From Anoplopoma fimbria (Eukaryota; Chordata; Actinopteri; Perciformes; Anoplopomatidae): DNA of 64,000 nt. Below, piece by piece: positions 1-13,014 of this stretch. Each line of letters opens with the position of its first letter. Position 1 is the first letter of the stretch. Location of the stretch: the NCBI RefSeq assembly GCF_027596085.1, contig NC_072460.1, positions 5,719,512 to 5,783,511 of the forward strand, written 5' to 3'. The position numbers and the translations under genes were made by a program. The notes beneath the pieces were generated by a model. That model saw nothing but the letters and a program-made list of their open reading frames with translations. It ran no database searches and was not told the DNA's origin.

Positions 1-749
1 ACTATTGCACCAACGTGTTCTAATGTTTAATGCAATGCTGCCACACGTCACAGCGAGGCATCAGGTGTTGCCTTACCTCTCTGCTCTCCACTCATTTGAA
101 TTGCAAATTTTCTGATAGGTAGAAACTGGAGGGGGGGGCTGGACAAAGCTTGGTGAGAATAGACAGAGATTATTGCAGGTAAAACCACCCATGCAGTTCA
201 CTTATAGAACACAGAAGGCACACAGGCTCACATACAGAATATGCAAGTGCAATGAAAACAGACATACACACACAAACAACACACACATGATTTAAACTGC
301 TTGTTGTAGAAATGGAAGGATGGGGGAACACAGGACAGAAAAAGGAAAGGTGGTTGTATAGAGATGATTCCTATTTCTCATCAGGACAGTAGCACTGGCA
401 GATTTCCCATGGTGCCTTCTTCAAACAACTCCGCTGTAATACATTTGAAAACTAAAGATTTTGAATATTCATAGCGCAAGATGGTGCAGGCCGTGAGATG
501 TTGCAAGTCTTGAATTTAGAAGTAATGTGTATTTAAGAATGTTTTTTACAGCGTGTCCTTGCGCACTGCCTGCAGAACTGGTACAGCTGAAACCACTGTG
601 TGGTTGTGTGTGAGTGTTAGCAAGTCGGTGAGGAGTGCTGTTTGACTGATGTCAACAACTTGACCCATCCAAAAACTTACATAACGCCATTAAATCAATT
701 CTTTGATTTGATCAAAAGAAGACAATGTGTAAATACCTTAAACTTGCAT

Positions 750-1210
750 TCTTTCTAATGGCCAGCAGGGGCTGATTGTATAGAAGTCTACTATAGTTAG
801 TTTATGTCTCAATCTCTAGTTGTGTCATAAAGTCTTTTCAATACAGCATGATGTTCATTTAGTAAATGATGGTCCATTGAGAGTAAAATAGACCATAAAG
901 CAGGGGGTGGGACTACCTTGTGATTGACAGGTCGCTACCACAGGTATCAGTCTGTGAGTTGTCAGTGTTTTCTCCTTAACCCTTTCACGTTGTGTTTTCA
1001 GTTCATGAAAGTTAATTGTAACATTTTTGTTGCCTAAAAATGTATTATTCAGCGTTTTGGTTGTATCAAGCGCCACCCTCTACTGTCACTTCTGGTAGCA
1101 GAAATACAAGATGCCAAACTCCAGGCTCTAAATCCGTAGTCCACAAGCCAATGGGTGACTATGTCCCACAGTGACTAGGTCCTCTTCTTATGTACAGTCC
1201 ATGGTTTTGG
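750..1210 (+). repeat. Dispersed repeat family B, copy 1
   Basis: The block containing caatctctagtt, the 19-base word tacagcatgatgttcattt, tagaccataaag, tgattgacaggt and the late words gtccac and ttcttatgtacagtcc recurs on the opposite strand at 56995-57450 in the same order. It is degenerate and has no coding potential. It looks like an old interspersed repeat of the kind common in fish; the class is not determined. Confidence 0.75.
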
Positions 1211-1567
1211 TAGTTGTTGAGGTTATGTCACTCTTTCATTTCAAATTCAGAGCTGCAGTACAGAACTAAAACAATAGTGCCATCGTCAGATACCTATCCA
1301 CCGCTCTATTAAATGTTATGAATTCCATCAACAAAGGAGCAGCAGAATTGTCAGACCCAATTTAATTGTATGAAGTAATTTATTTCTCTCAAGGCTGAAA
1401 TTAACAGTTAAACAGTTGTGAGTCTCTGTCTCTGACAGATAAATTCTTATTATACGACGAAGTCAGAGCCCAGCAATTCAGACAATTATTTCTTGATCTA
1501 TAACTCTCCTTTTCCTGTGCTGATTAACATTCTATATTTCTCAGTTCCAAAACCAAAGCAAGAGACT

Positions 1568-1582
1568 CCCCCCCCCCCCCCC
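1568..1582 (+). repeat. Poly(C) tract, 15 nt
   Basis: This is an uninterrupted run of 15 C, shortly before the 21-bp minisatellite. Confidence 0.95.
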
Positions 1583-1671
1583 ACCTCTGCTTCCACACAA
1601 AATGATTAAGGAGACCTTTTTAATGGGATGGAAACCAATCCCCTTTTGAATTCATCACATTTTTCATTGTA

Positions 1672-2262
1672 TGTCTCTTTATGGTAGTTTTTAATGTCAT
1701 TGTAGTCAATTTGTGTCTCTTTGTATTCATTGTGTGTATTTGTAGTAATTGTAGAAATCAGTTTGTGCCTCTTTGTAATCAGCTTGTGTCTCTTTGTAGT
1801 CATAATGTGTCTCTTTGTAGTCATTATGTGTCTCTTTGTTATCAGTTTGTGTCTCTTTGTAGTCATAATGTGTCTCTTTGTATTCAGTTCGTGTCTCTTT
1901 TTAGTCATAATGTGTCTCTTTGTATTCAGTTTGTGTCTCTTTGTAGTCATAATGTGTCTCTTTGTAGTCAATTTGTGTCTCTTTGTAGTCATAATGTGTC
2001 TCTTTGTAGTCATAATGTGTCTCTTTGTAGTCTATTTGTGTCTCTTTTTAATCAGTTTGTGTCTCTTTGTAGTCATAATGTGTCTCTTTGTAGTCTATTT
2101 GTGTCTCTTTTTAATCAGTTTGTGTCTCTTTGTAGTCAGTTTGTGTCTCTTTGTAATCAGTTTGTTCCTCTTTGTAGTTGGTTTGTGTCTGTATTTGTTT
2201 TGAGAGTCTCTGTTGTCATTTCGGGTCTCTTCATGGTCAGTTCGTGTCTCTTTGTAGTTGAG
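1672..2262 (+). repeat. 21-bp minisatellite (tgtctctttgtagtcataatg unit family)
   Basis: About 20 units at exact 21-bp spacing run from 1766 to about 2170, with decayed units on both sides. The core TGTCTCTTTGTAGTC is followed by a variable ATAATG, AGTTTG, ATTTG or TATTTG segment. Because 21 is a multiple of three, several frames stay open on both strands and produce long artificial ORFs with a 7-residue period; these are not genes. Units 2011-2136 show a 63-bp higher-order repeat. Confidence 0.95.
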
Positions 2263-2289
2263 GGGCAAACGAGAAAGGAGTGCTGTTAG

Positions 2290-2960
2290 ATGTGGGAAGT
2301 TATCGGCAGAGGATGGACGGGGAGTGTTCTAGAGGGAAGATAGGAAGTCAAGGAAAGAGAGAGTTGGTAGAAATGAGGGGGGAGGGAGGGGATTTCACAT
2401 TTTGCTGCATTGATGACCTGCTGTGCCTGCACCACTACACTCCTTCTTTTAGTCACTGAATTTTTTAATGTCTGTGACTGGGCTAGAAGTCCTCAGATTG
2501 TTTTTTACTTTCAGCTCATCTGTCACCATTTCTTTTTGATCAATATCTTGTGTTTTATTGATAGGATTAGAGTCATCTGCTTTATTTATCTCGCCAAAAG
2601 AGAATTATTCAGACTGCATATGCTGGTTGACAAACTGACTCTGAAGGAGAGTTGAGGCGACAGGAGAGACGTGAGGCAAAGATGCTGCGTGAGTAGAAAG
2701 ATGTGGGTGTGTGCTGGCGTTCTAGGATATTGTAGCCTGGCCGCTCATTTGGACCGCTCACAAACAGTCAGCAGTGGATGTGACACACAGATCAAGGAGG
2801 CCATTAAGGTATTTTAAAACACACATACATGATACATACATTTTTAGGATAAGTGTGACTTACTCTTTCTGAGGATATTATTGTGAATAAATATCAGAGA
2901 ATCTGCCTGTTTTTAGGCTTTCTTCAGTATTAGTAATCCATTGATAGTTGTATGTACATA
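2290..2960. other. No gene or clear repeat seen
   Basis: This is AT-rich unique-looking sequence with a short purine-rich start (2300-2390). No splice-flanked coding segment or RNA gene was recognised. Confidence 0.5.
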
Positions 2961-2974
2961 ACAGACCGCTCTCG

Positions 2975-3285
2975 CGCCCAAGTCGGAAGATACACTAGCT
3001 TGGTCATTGTGGCCTCAAACGATGCAATGTTTGCAGGACTCTCACACACCCAGACCACAGTGTTGGCGTCACCACGGCATCATCAATGGTGATGGACAGG
3101 TCTCGGTGGGCAACCCTTCCCCGGGAGGAAGAGTAGCTCGGTTTTGTCCAGGTTCAGCTTCAGGTGGTGTGTCGCCATCCACTTCGAGATGTCAGCCAAG
3201 CACGCAGCAATTGCCTCCACTTGGGTGTCACGGGAGGAAATGACAAGACCAGCTGGGTGTCATCGGCATAACAATGGTAGGGAAG
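2975..3285 (-). pseudogene. LINE reverse-transcriptase remnant (L2/CR1-like)
   Basis: Reading the minus strand from about 3280 gives HCYADDTQL (codons at 3250-3276), the polymerase motif of non-LTR reverse transcriptases. Further on, after frame changes, come segments resembling ADIS.WM..HHLKLNLDKTELL and then SITIDD.VVTP. That order is typical of L2/CR1-type retrotransposons of fish. It is a short fragment (~300 bp) with frameshifts and stops and without the endonuclease or the rest of RT, so it is dead. The exact clade cannot be settled by eye. Confidence 0.8.
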
Positions 3286-3359
3286 TCATGGGACACTAGC
3301 AGAGATGTTGGTCATTGTGGCCCAGAACTCTTGTGGAAACGTCAGGACTCTCACCCAGC

Positions 3360-3545
3360 AGACCGGTGTTCGTGTCCTGTGTGAAATTTGACTTCTCTTA
3401 AGTCACGTTTAGGTTGAGTAACGTTACGTAGGTCATGTAACGTAGCCTACTTAACTACGTAACAAACATACTTATTTTAACCCAAACCACAATCTTTTAC
3501 CCAGTAGTTTGCCTGAACCTAACAAAGTTGTCTCCTGTGAAAATG
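3360..3545 (-). repeat. Degenerate interspersed repeat (related to 41541-41793)
   Basis: The minus strand carries gttaggttcaggcaa and a 'tggtttgggtt' type word, as does the + strand block at 41541-41793. This is a recurrent fish interspersed sequence. The copy is short and poorly conserved. Confidence 0.45.
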
Positions 3546-5210
3546 TACATTTATTTTGAAAAGACAGTGTGTGCATGTAACTGGGTCATCCTAAACTGAC
3601 ACTAAAGGGGTTCCTAGAATTCCTAGTCTAAAGTGAATGGCACCTGACAAAGCTGCCGTAGTTGTTGATTTGGGAGTGAGAACACGTTGTACAATAAAAG
3701 GTCAATTTCAAACAAGAACTAACAGATAAGTCGGCAAAAATGAAATGGTAGCAGTTTTCCAAAATGTAAACAATTCTGGGCTAAAAACACAGGACTTAAT
3801 AGTATCCCAAAACTAACTCACTGATTCAATGGCAACATGGCATCATCAAACCCATCAGTATTAATATTTTTTTCGCTTTAGTTAAATCAGCATGGTTCTT
3901 GTATTCCGGGAAGACTGGTGGTCTCCATATCCATTCATATACAGATATCTGCCTTGTGTTGAGAACAAGCAGACAATAAAAAACAAGCAATAAGAATAAA
4001 TGACAATGGCCTCTTGTGGGCCGTTTAGGGGCAATAGATATAATTACATTATTTATATTGTCCAATATACCATATCAGTCCTGAGCATGGGGTGTGACTG
4101 TGTGGCAAATGGTCCATAGTCAGGTTCTGTGGCCATGTTAGCAACATTTTGCTCCCCACAGGGAGTCCAGAGGGTTTCATTGTTCCCATCTCCATCACAT
4201 CACTTACACCTCATCTCTGCCTGTCCTTCCTCTCATTCTTCCCTGCTGCCTTTCCTGTTTCTCACCTGTCTCTGATCTGCTCCTTCCTCAACACCCTTTA
4301 CATCACCTCTTTGCTCTCTGTCTCTCTCTGTGTGTCTCCCCCCTCCTTAGGTCTCACACGGGTACGTCAGGATTGATCATACAGCCTCTGGCTGCCAAGC
4401 TGTTACCGGAGCCAGCAAACACATAATGGTCTCCCACTGAACCCTTAAAAACGCCCACGGCATTAAAACAAGAAGGGGGAACGTGATTGTTTGTGTGCGA
4501 TCCATGAAGTCTGCTTGCCCTCTTTCCACTTCCTCTTACTTTTTTTAAGAACTTCAAACCACACACGCACACGCACTCACACAAAGACAGGTGTTAAGCC
4601 GTTCATAAACACATGAAGCTGCAGTTGCCATAGTTCACCATTCACAGTACTAATGCAAAGGTAAAAACAGGCTACTACTAATTCTCTCTTTAGCTCTTCT
4701 TTACTATTGTTTTCTGCTACGTCACGGCCTTGTAGCATTATAGTATGCATTTCACAGAAGGCTTTGTGTTGTAATTTCATTTAACACAGGCTCCCTTCAT
4801 TCCAGTGCTTAGGATCATTATAGAGCGTTGGCTTAGGACTGCTAGAGCTCAGCATGTGAAGATAAACAACTGTAACGTTCTGGCTGCCTGGCTCAGGGAT
4901 GCCTGCTTAAATAGGCCGAACACAAACACAACGGCATGAGAGGAAAATCAAACGCACACCCACACTAATGCAAATTCACATGCTGGAGTGCACTCTACCA
5001 AAAAAAAGGGGAGCACACACACATATATACATCAATAAACAAACTCACACACATACACAAGTGCATGCCTGAACACACCTGCTCATACAAATAACTGGAG
5101 CACAATGACAATGCTGTGTTTTGAAGATGTATCTGGATGTTCTTCCAGCATCACGGTGAGCTGCCAAATATGAAGGTTGACAGCTTTGGCTGCAGGCATT
5201 AAGTTTTTCC
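3546..5210. other. No gene seen; pyrimidine-rich patch at 4180-4350
   Basis: This is non-coding AT-rich sequence. A C/T-rich stretch at 4180-4350 gives a translation rich in S and L that has no protein character. No RNA genes were recognised. Confidence 0.5.
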
Positions 5211-5213
5211 GGT

Positions 5214-5631
5214 TGTCCGTCCTTACTCACATATGTCCAGTCCATGCTTGTGAACAAGATATCTCATGAACAGCTAGAAGAAAAGGGTTTAAACTTGGAA
5301 ACAAACGTTCACCTTGACTAAGAGATGACCTGATTAGACTTTGGAGGTCAAAAGTCACAGTGACCTAACGGATCCATCCCATATTTGTGATGTCTTGGGA
5401 CTGCTTAGCGCGAATGTCTTCAAATGTGGCACAAACGTTCACTCGCTCCCAAGGATGAAGTGATTTATATATACTTTGATGGACAAAGGTCACTGTGTAC
5501 TCACAAAACACTTCTTTGGCCATAACTCAAGAAGGCATACGCTAATTATGACAATTGCACACGGACGTCTCATTGTATAAAATGATGAAGTGTTGACATT
5601 TTGGACAGATTTTGTAAGCTGCAAGGCGGTG
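5214..5631 (+). repeat. Dispersed repeat family A, copy 1
   Basis: This is a low-complexity-free interspersed repeat recognised by an ordered set of words: gtgaacaagatatctcatgaa, ggcacaaacgttcact, gatgaa, caaaggtcactgtg, ggccataactcaagaa, gctaattatgacaatt, gatgaagtgttgacattttgg, and a closing gcaaggcggtg. Copies occur at 11905-13012 (split), 32050-32335, 32670-32893, 35165-35405 and 61690-61900. The pattern is very common in teleost genomes. The transposon class is unknown to me. Confidence 0.8.
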
Positions 5632-5637
5632 ATTTTT

Positions 5638-5820
5638 AGTTTGGCATTTCTGCTTTATTCTGATGGTAAGAGAGAGCGAGACAGTCAGGAAAGGCAGGGG
5701 AGAGAGAGAGAGGATGATGCAGCAAAGGGCCCCATGCCAGATGAACCCAGTCCCCTGAGTTAAGGACTCTTATCTGTGGGTGCTCTAACCGGTGAGCTAC
5801 CTGTTCCTTTTGAATTGCAT
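5638..5820 (-). repeat. tRNA-derived SINE fragment
   Basis: The minus strand begins with a tRNA-like head: tagctcaccggttagagcac resembles an A box and gggttcatctgg a B box. It continues with the conserved body ggggccctttgctgcatcat and a CT-rich stretch. It ends near gaataaagcagaaatgcc, like the tail of a family also present at 62930-63090. It is degenerate and not a functional tRNA. Confidence 0.7.
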
Positions 5821-5829
5821 GCATATAAG

Positions 5830-6470
5830 TCCAGTGTAAAGACTCCCTGTATTCCTCAATGACGTGGAAAAGTTTGCCTTCTCAAAGTTGTTGGCTGGCT
5901 CTGTAGGTCAGGACAAATGCAGAGGAGTTGATGACGTCATTGCGTGCTACACAATGACAGTGATATCATTTACTTAAAGTTAATACCGCTCCACCATTGC
6001 AATCATAAACACTGATTAATTATGAATACATTAAATCATGGTAGGCTTATCAAGCAGCTCTTTAGATGTACCGCAAATCAGTCAACTTTATTCAAATCAT
6101 GATATGAATAAATTTCTCTATCCGTTTATCCGAGATTACCTAAAAGGAAAAGGCTGGTGGTATTCAAATTTTTTCTATTTTCAATAAATCACATGAAAAG
6201 TCTCAGTCTGTCTCTCAATACTTTTTAGACTTCAGACGGAAGCTCATTAATTCATATTTAAGATGAGAACCTTTTGGAAGACGATACAGTTTTTTTATTT
6301 TTACTTAGAAAATGAAAACAGTTGGGCACTGTTGTTTTAAGCAAATGTTACTCAAACAGGGGTACAGTGTAATTATGTTGGGGACTATTTTCAGCCGCAG
6401 ATTTGATGCGTCACACAGTATTTATGGTAACAGGACGGCTCTATTAGACAGAGGAATAAGATACATGTCA
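5830..6470. other. No gene seen
   Basis: This is AT-rich non-coding sequence. It reads into the CA microsatellite, which creates a spurious TH-repeat ORF. Confidence 0.5.
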
Positions 6471-6474
6471 CTGT

Positions 6475-6476
<2 letters not shown>

Positions 6477-6548
<72 letters not shown>
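6477..6548 (+). repeat. (AC)36 microsatellite
   Basis: This is a perfect dinucleotide run of 72 nt. Confidence 0.98.
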
Positions 6549-6550
<2 letters not shown>

Positions 6551-6653
6551 CAGTATTTATTAGCAGGATCGATTTATTCATGGTATTAGAAATAAATAAA
6601 ATATTTAAAAGTAAATATTTATTGAAATAACCGACAATTTTCTGTCTTGTCAG

Positions 6654-6879
6654 TAGGGCTGCTCCTCCTTAGTTGGTTAGTTGACCAGTCGGTTGTTTTG
6701 GTTTTAGTTGACAAAGATGTCTTTAGTCACAAGAGTTTAGTTAGGCTCTTTCTTGGGGCTCATCTCCTTGTGAATAAATCAGTTTTACAGATCTCTCGAT
6801 TAAATTAACTAGTCAATTAGTCAACAATATTGTATGAGTGTAAGTCGACTAAGCATTTCTTTAGTCAAGGACAGCCCCA
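6654..6879. mobile_element. hAT-type MITE, 226 bp
   Basis: The element starts tagggctgctcc and ends ggacagcccca, short terminal inverted repeats of hAT type. Its interior has the gtcgactaa / ctagtcaattagtc words typical of a widespread teleost hAT MITE. The flanks cttgtcag (6646-6653) and gttgtcgg (6880-6887) resemble an 8-bp target-site duplication with two mismatches. It has no coding sequence, so mobility would need a transposase supplied in trans. Confidence 0.75.
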
Positions 6880-6889
6880 GTTGTCGGTA

Positions 6890-8381
<1,492 letters not shown>

Positions 8382-8384
8382 AGT

Positions 8385-10335
8385 TCCGGGATTATCCCCT
8401 GTGGGTACTGAATGTGTGCGGGTGTGAAGTGAGAAAGGTTTGACCCTGAATCTCCTTTTCTATCAACACAGCTTTATCTCCCCCTCCCTATTCAGTGTAG
8501 ACATCTCTGGCTGCCTCAATCCCTTTTTGTCTCTTTTGTTCACCCTCACCCCTCCATCCATACACAGACCAGAGAGATCTGCGTTATATAACCAAGTCCC
8601 TGCTGTTTTATGTGCTCTAATGAGGCAGACTTGTTTGCAGTGGAAAAGAGAAATAGTGAAATATGAGAGCAACAAGCTCTGATCCCCGGAGACTGGCTTT
8701 GTATTCCTACCTGCATATGTTAATGGTCGTCTGCCTCTTTTCTGCGCTGAGGACCAACTTCAGTGCTTCGTCTTTTTTGGAGGTCATCAGTGGTGCACAT
8801 TAATAAATAACTCACGCAGCCTCAACGGAATATAGAAAAACAAAGAAATACAGTCCAATGACGCACATTGTTATATGTGTTTTCTTTAAAGTTTGCATTA
8901 ACCTTTTTCTTTGTTTTCTTTGTTGATTTTAATGTGATATGAAAAATTCATGCAATCATTCAGTTATAAAAAAAAAAGCACACATTAGAAAATGTAACTT
9001 GAATTCATTGTTTGACTTTTCTTTAGTCTTTCTACCATTCCCTATAAACCAAAGTGCACACACGCTATATCACAGAGAACCAGGTGTGCTGGTCACTTAT
9101 GGATTAATAATATCCTTATTCCAGAGTCAAAGCTAGCTGTCTGCTTCATGAATAAATAATCTGTTCCAGGGAACCCAGCCTGGGATCGCATGTGTATTTA
9201 CATCATCACAGATTTGCATTAAATATAAATAGGGGCATCCGGAGTGTTAGCACGAGGGGAAACACACAGAGCTGCCTGGCATGGAAATGTAGGCCAGCAT
9301 TCAGAATGCATATGGAATAAACGTATCATATATATACTTAGTGCTATCTCTACTTTCTGTTTTTTAGTTTGTTCTCTCTCTGCCGTCTCTGGGTGCCAGA
9401 TCAAGCTGCAGGCAGCAGCTGAGAGAGAAAACCGGCACTGAAGGAATGTTTATTTATAAGCTGGTGCACCTATGCATGCTGCAACACGCTTCTTACAGGA
9501 AAGAAAAACATATGTGTACACCTATGAATATTTATATATATGATTGCAGCTGCGGTGTGTGTGTCTGTTAGATCCGTTTTTTTGATTGCTGCCAATTCTT
9601 GGACTTTTTCTGTGTGTGTGTGCATGCCATGTACTGTGTGTGTTTGTGTGTGGTGTGTGACTGGTGAGCCTCCAGCTGGGTGGGTGTGGATGTCTGTCAG
9701 CACCAGAGAGAGACAGACAGAGAGAGAGAGATCTCAGCTCTAATGAGGATTGTGATGTAAGGTGTCCTATGGGACTCAATATGGCACTTCCACTCTCTCC
9801 CTTCCTGCACCATGTGCTAACAGATAGCAGAGGGGAGGCAGGCCGGTGAGAGAGACCAGAGAGGCTGGTTGCCAGCGCAACACGCTTTTATGTCGCCGAT
9901 CATACTCAGCTGGCTAGTTGCTGTTAGCCTGGGAACGCGGTGTCGTTGGGAAAGAGGAGACCAGAAACCAGAGCAGTCGGATGATCAGAGCAGATCAGCC
10001 GCCCAGAAGAAACAAATGTCGACTGCAGTGAATACAGACAATGTTTTACTTTAAAGAACCCACACTGCATGTGCCGCTACAGGGCTCAGAGAAGAACCAG
10101 CCAATTTATCAGTCCCCATGAAGCAGAAAATCTGACTCAAAAACACAAGCACATTTTCCCCCTAAAGTCATAACAGCACCATGTCTAAGAACTTAACTGT
10201 GACTGACAGCTGTAGAACGTCTCACTGAAATACTTCATAAGGTTACACAGAACCTGATACTTCTCAATGATCCTTGATCACAACAAACAAATGAACACAG
10301 TCACACGCTGTCATACCTTAGACTTGACTTGTTTT
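8385..10335. other. No gene seen; GT/AG-rich patches at 9550-9735
   Basis: The sequence is non-coding. The 9550-9735 stretch has interrupted GT runs followed by a purine-rich (GA) tract; overlapping ORFs there come from the low complexity. The 9140-9240 and 8600-8700 stretches look less degenerate but have no recognised identity. Confidence 0.5.
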
Positions 10336-10340
10336 CTCTA

Positions 10341-10982
10341 CAGATGCACCTATTGCAATTCTCTTGGCCTATACCGATTTTTGCTGACTCCAGTTTTCTT
10401 ACTATGAACCAGGAATGACACCAAGGCTCCAGACTAACTTTCTTCACCATTGTCCCCCAAAAATGATTTTGAACCGTCCCAAATTCAGTGTAAAACAGTC
10501 ACAAATACTTAATGTTATCCTTTTACTTTGATATTGTCATCTTTAGTGGTTATTTGCAAATATATATTTCATATTGCTGTGAAAACATCTCCTTCAAACA
10601 ACTATATTTATCATTTATTCAAGTTTCCTACAAAAACTACATTTTGCAAGTTTACATTTTTAAACTTCATGATAGGGTTATAATTTACCTTTGCCCAATA
10701 CTCAGTTTTACTGAGCGGAGCTTGAATGCATCATAATGCAAGTTAGTTAGCTGTTTGGCTCTGTGCTGTCACTGTGATCGCTCTGAGCAGCGTGATGGGA
10801 ATGAATAACAACACCAGTAGCTGATTAAGTTGGTCGTTCCAAATGTTTTTAAGGCTGTTCCTCCACGGCTTATTTCCACGAGCTTTACTTCTTCACTCAC
10901 ACTAAATGAAATATGAGTCTGATCGGCTTTTCAGTTATAAAACATGAGTCTGATTGGCAGCCGATCAATGAGTGCATCCCCA
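10341..10982. mobile_element. hAT-like non-autonomous element
   Basis: The left end cagatgcacc and the right end gtgcatccccag form short imperfect inverted termini. Just inside them lie cctataccgattttt on the left and cagccgatcaatgag on the right, as in the teleost hAT elements with 'gatgcacc...ccgat' ends. Flanks of ttctcta and gttctca hint at a decayed target duplication. No transposase remains. A ~65-bp segment at 10679-10745 recurs at 11177-11245. Confidence 0.6.
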
Positions 10983-11176
10983 GTGTTCTCACCTTCTCCT
11001 GGGCATTTGTGATATTGAAATCCAGGTCTGATTCCTTGTTCATGTTACAAACCCAGAGCCCTGATTCCCCGATAACAATATTAGAAGTTTAGAGTGCACA
11101 TGCATTCCATGAAGGCTCCTTAATTTCATCTAACGGTGATGCTGGGGATAATGTTAAAGTGAACACATCATTCTAA

Positions 11177-11360
11177 TTAATAATTTACCTTCGCCTAATA
11201 CTCATTTTCACTGAACGGAGCCTGAACGCATCATAATGTACCTGAACCGAACCTTTCTTTGTTAGCCGTTAGCGGTGCTGCCATGGTAACTAGCTCTCCT
11301 CCTGTCAATTTAAACACGGATTAGTTGTTTACGATGTAAAATGATCAGAGATCGGCGACT
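11177..11360 (+). repeat. Partial second copy of the hAT-like element
   Basis: The block from aatttacctt through aatactcattttcactgaa to gcatcataatg matches 10679-10745 with scattered substitutions. It continues to a gatcagagatcggcgac word that again resembles hAT ends. It lacks clear termini. Confidence 0.5.
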
Positions 11361-11904
11361 AGAAAAGAATAAATACTGATGACCTGACTGCAGACGTTAA
11401 ACTGTGTAATTAATCCAATGAATCTATTGTTGAATTTACATGTGTGTGTTTGGTAGCTTCCTGTTTTCTACTTTAAACATAATCACACGCTACTCACTTA
11501 TTCAAACATAATTTAACATAAAACCTGAGTGTTCATTCTAGCATAGAATGAACACTGAACAGTTATGAACCAGATATTTCCTTTAACCTTCAGCTGCAGC
11601 TCGTACAAAAGAGCAGGAAGAAAAGGAGAGACAGTGCGAGCGACTGGGCCAATGTGTCAAAGCTCCGAAAAGGTTATAATCTAATGTTATGTTTGTGCTC
11701 GCTGTCATTCAGTCTCACTGTGGATTAAAGAGTTGTTCTCTGCTGTTACACACAGAGCAATGGTGTGGATGACGGCAGAGTTCAGAGCTCATTTCATGGC
11801 TGTCATTATGAGTGGCACTGATGCATCATCCACCTCGCCATTCGTCTACTCATCACTTAAACTCCTGGAACTCTGGTGATTACGTGTAGTAACAGAGTTT
11901 TCAG

Positions 11905-11966
11905 TTTGTCTGTCCGTACATCCTCATGAACACGATCTCTCAAGAACAGCTGGAGGGAATTTTTTC
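11905..11966 (+). repeat. Dispersed repeat family A, copy 2, left part
   Basis: The sequence ctgtccgtacatcctcatga followed by ctcaagaacagctggaggg matches the 5' part of family A. The match stops near 11966 and resumes at about 12890. Confidence 0.7.
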
Positions 11967-12889
11967 AGATTTAATTTTTATTTATGTAGATATGGCTGGT
12001 ATAATTCAACGACAGATGGTTCTCTTAATTCCCTTGTATTTATTTTTGAGCTGTGTTTGGAAGTTCTATATTCATCACGTTTTTAAAAAAAATGACAAAT
12101 CATCATCTCCTCATTAAATAACATGCCACATATATGCCAGACAATGCTCCCTGTCTGTATGTCTCAAGGGTGAGCAATTATTTTTTATATATTCATATTA
12201 TAATATCATGTATACCAATATGTAAATACCTCAATATGTAAATAACTAATCCCATGAGTAAATATTTCTTTCATTAGTTTTCATCTTTGCTTGTTGTCCC
12301 CTGTATACTTTATTTGGAATATTAAACATCAAATCGTGTGCATGTGCATAGTAGAATAATAGTGTCAAATGTTTGAGGCTAATTAGAAGATAATGCTGCA
12401 ATGTTCATAATGAATTACAAATACAGGTGTGGTCACTTCTTCACTTTGACATGAAGAAGGCCATCTGTGGTTAAAACGAAGTATCAGTCATGTCCACATG
12501 AAATAAAAGCATTGTCTTTTTTTTCACCTGCATAATTTGGTGTCACAAAGCATTATTATTTAAATCCACATCATTTGTATATTTACATCACAGCGGAAAG
12601 TGTAGTAGTTGTGGTAGTTTTGGAGCATGCAATACTGCGTGTATATGTTATATAGGCGTGGCTGCAGTATGGATAACAGAGCGCCGGCAGACATGGGATC
12701 ATCTGACCACCTGCCTCTTAACGGATAATAAATGCATAAAATAATGGATAAAAGTAGCATGATGATTGCATCCAACAACATCCAACGGAGTTTTTTTAAA
12801 ATGCATTAAAATTTCTCTGACAAGCACAATTCATTCAAAAAAATTACTTGAGTACATGTAGCCGAGTAAATGGAACTCTGCTCAAGAAC
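11967..12889. other. ~920-bp segment separating two parts of a family A repeat
   Basis: This is AT-rich sequence with no ORF of interest. Around 12440-12520 there is cttcactttgacatgaagaa, then ggttaaaacg and a gaaataaaagcattg tail, resembling the 3' end of some fish retroelements. It may be an insertion into the family A copy, or simply unrelated sequence between two fragments. Confidence 0.35.
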
Positions 12890-13012
12890 TTTTGTGCTAA
12901 TTATGACAATTTCACACAAATGTAGATGGATTAGGATGAAATGACAAAGTGATGACATTTCGGACGGACGTGGCTGTAAACTGCAACGTGACTGGTTGGC
13001 GGAGGGATACAG
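12890..13012 (+). repeat. Dispersed repeat family A, copy 2, right part
   Basis: The words tgctaattatgacaatttca, gatgaaatgacaaagtgatg, acatttcggacggacgtgg and gactggttggcggaggg are the 3' half of family A, ending at the usual 'ttggcggagg' edge. Confidence 0.8.
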
Positions 13013-13014
13013 CT

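Noticed and set aside
1766..2170. Resemblance to a CRISPR array (regular spacing)
   Set aside because: The units are contiguous with no unique spacers, and the genome is a vertebrate one; this is a minisatellite.
1606..2289. Long ORFs on both strands with a 7-residue repeat
   Set aside because: The 21-bp minisatellite keeps all in-phase frames open; this is not a repeat protein gene.
5638..5820. Possible tRNA gene on the minus strand
   Set aside because: Only A- and B-box-like words are present, without a cloverleaf; the body and tail match a SINE.
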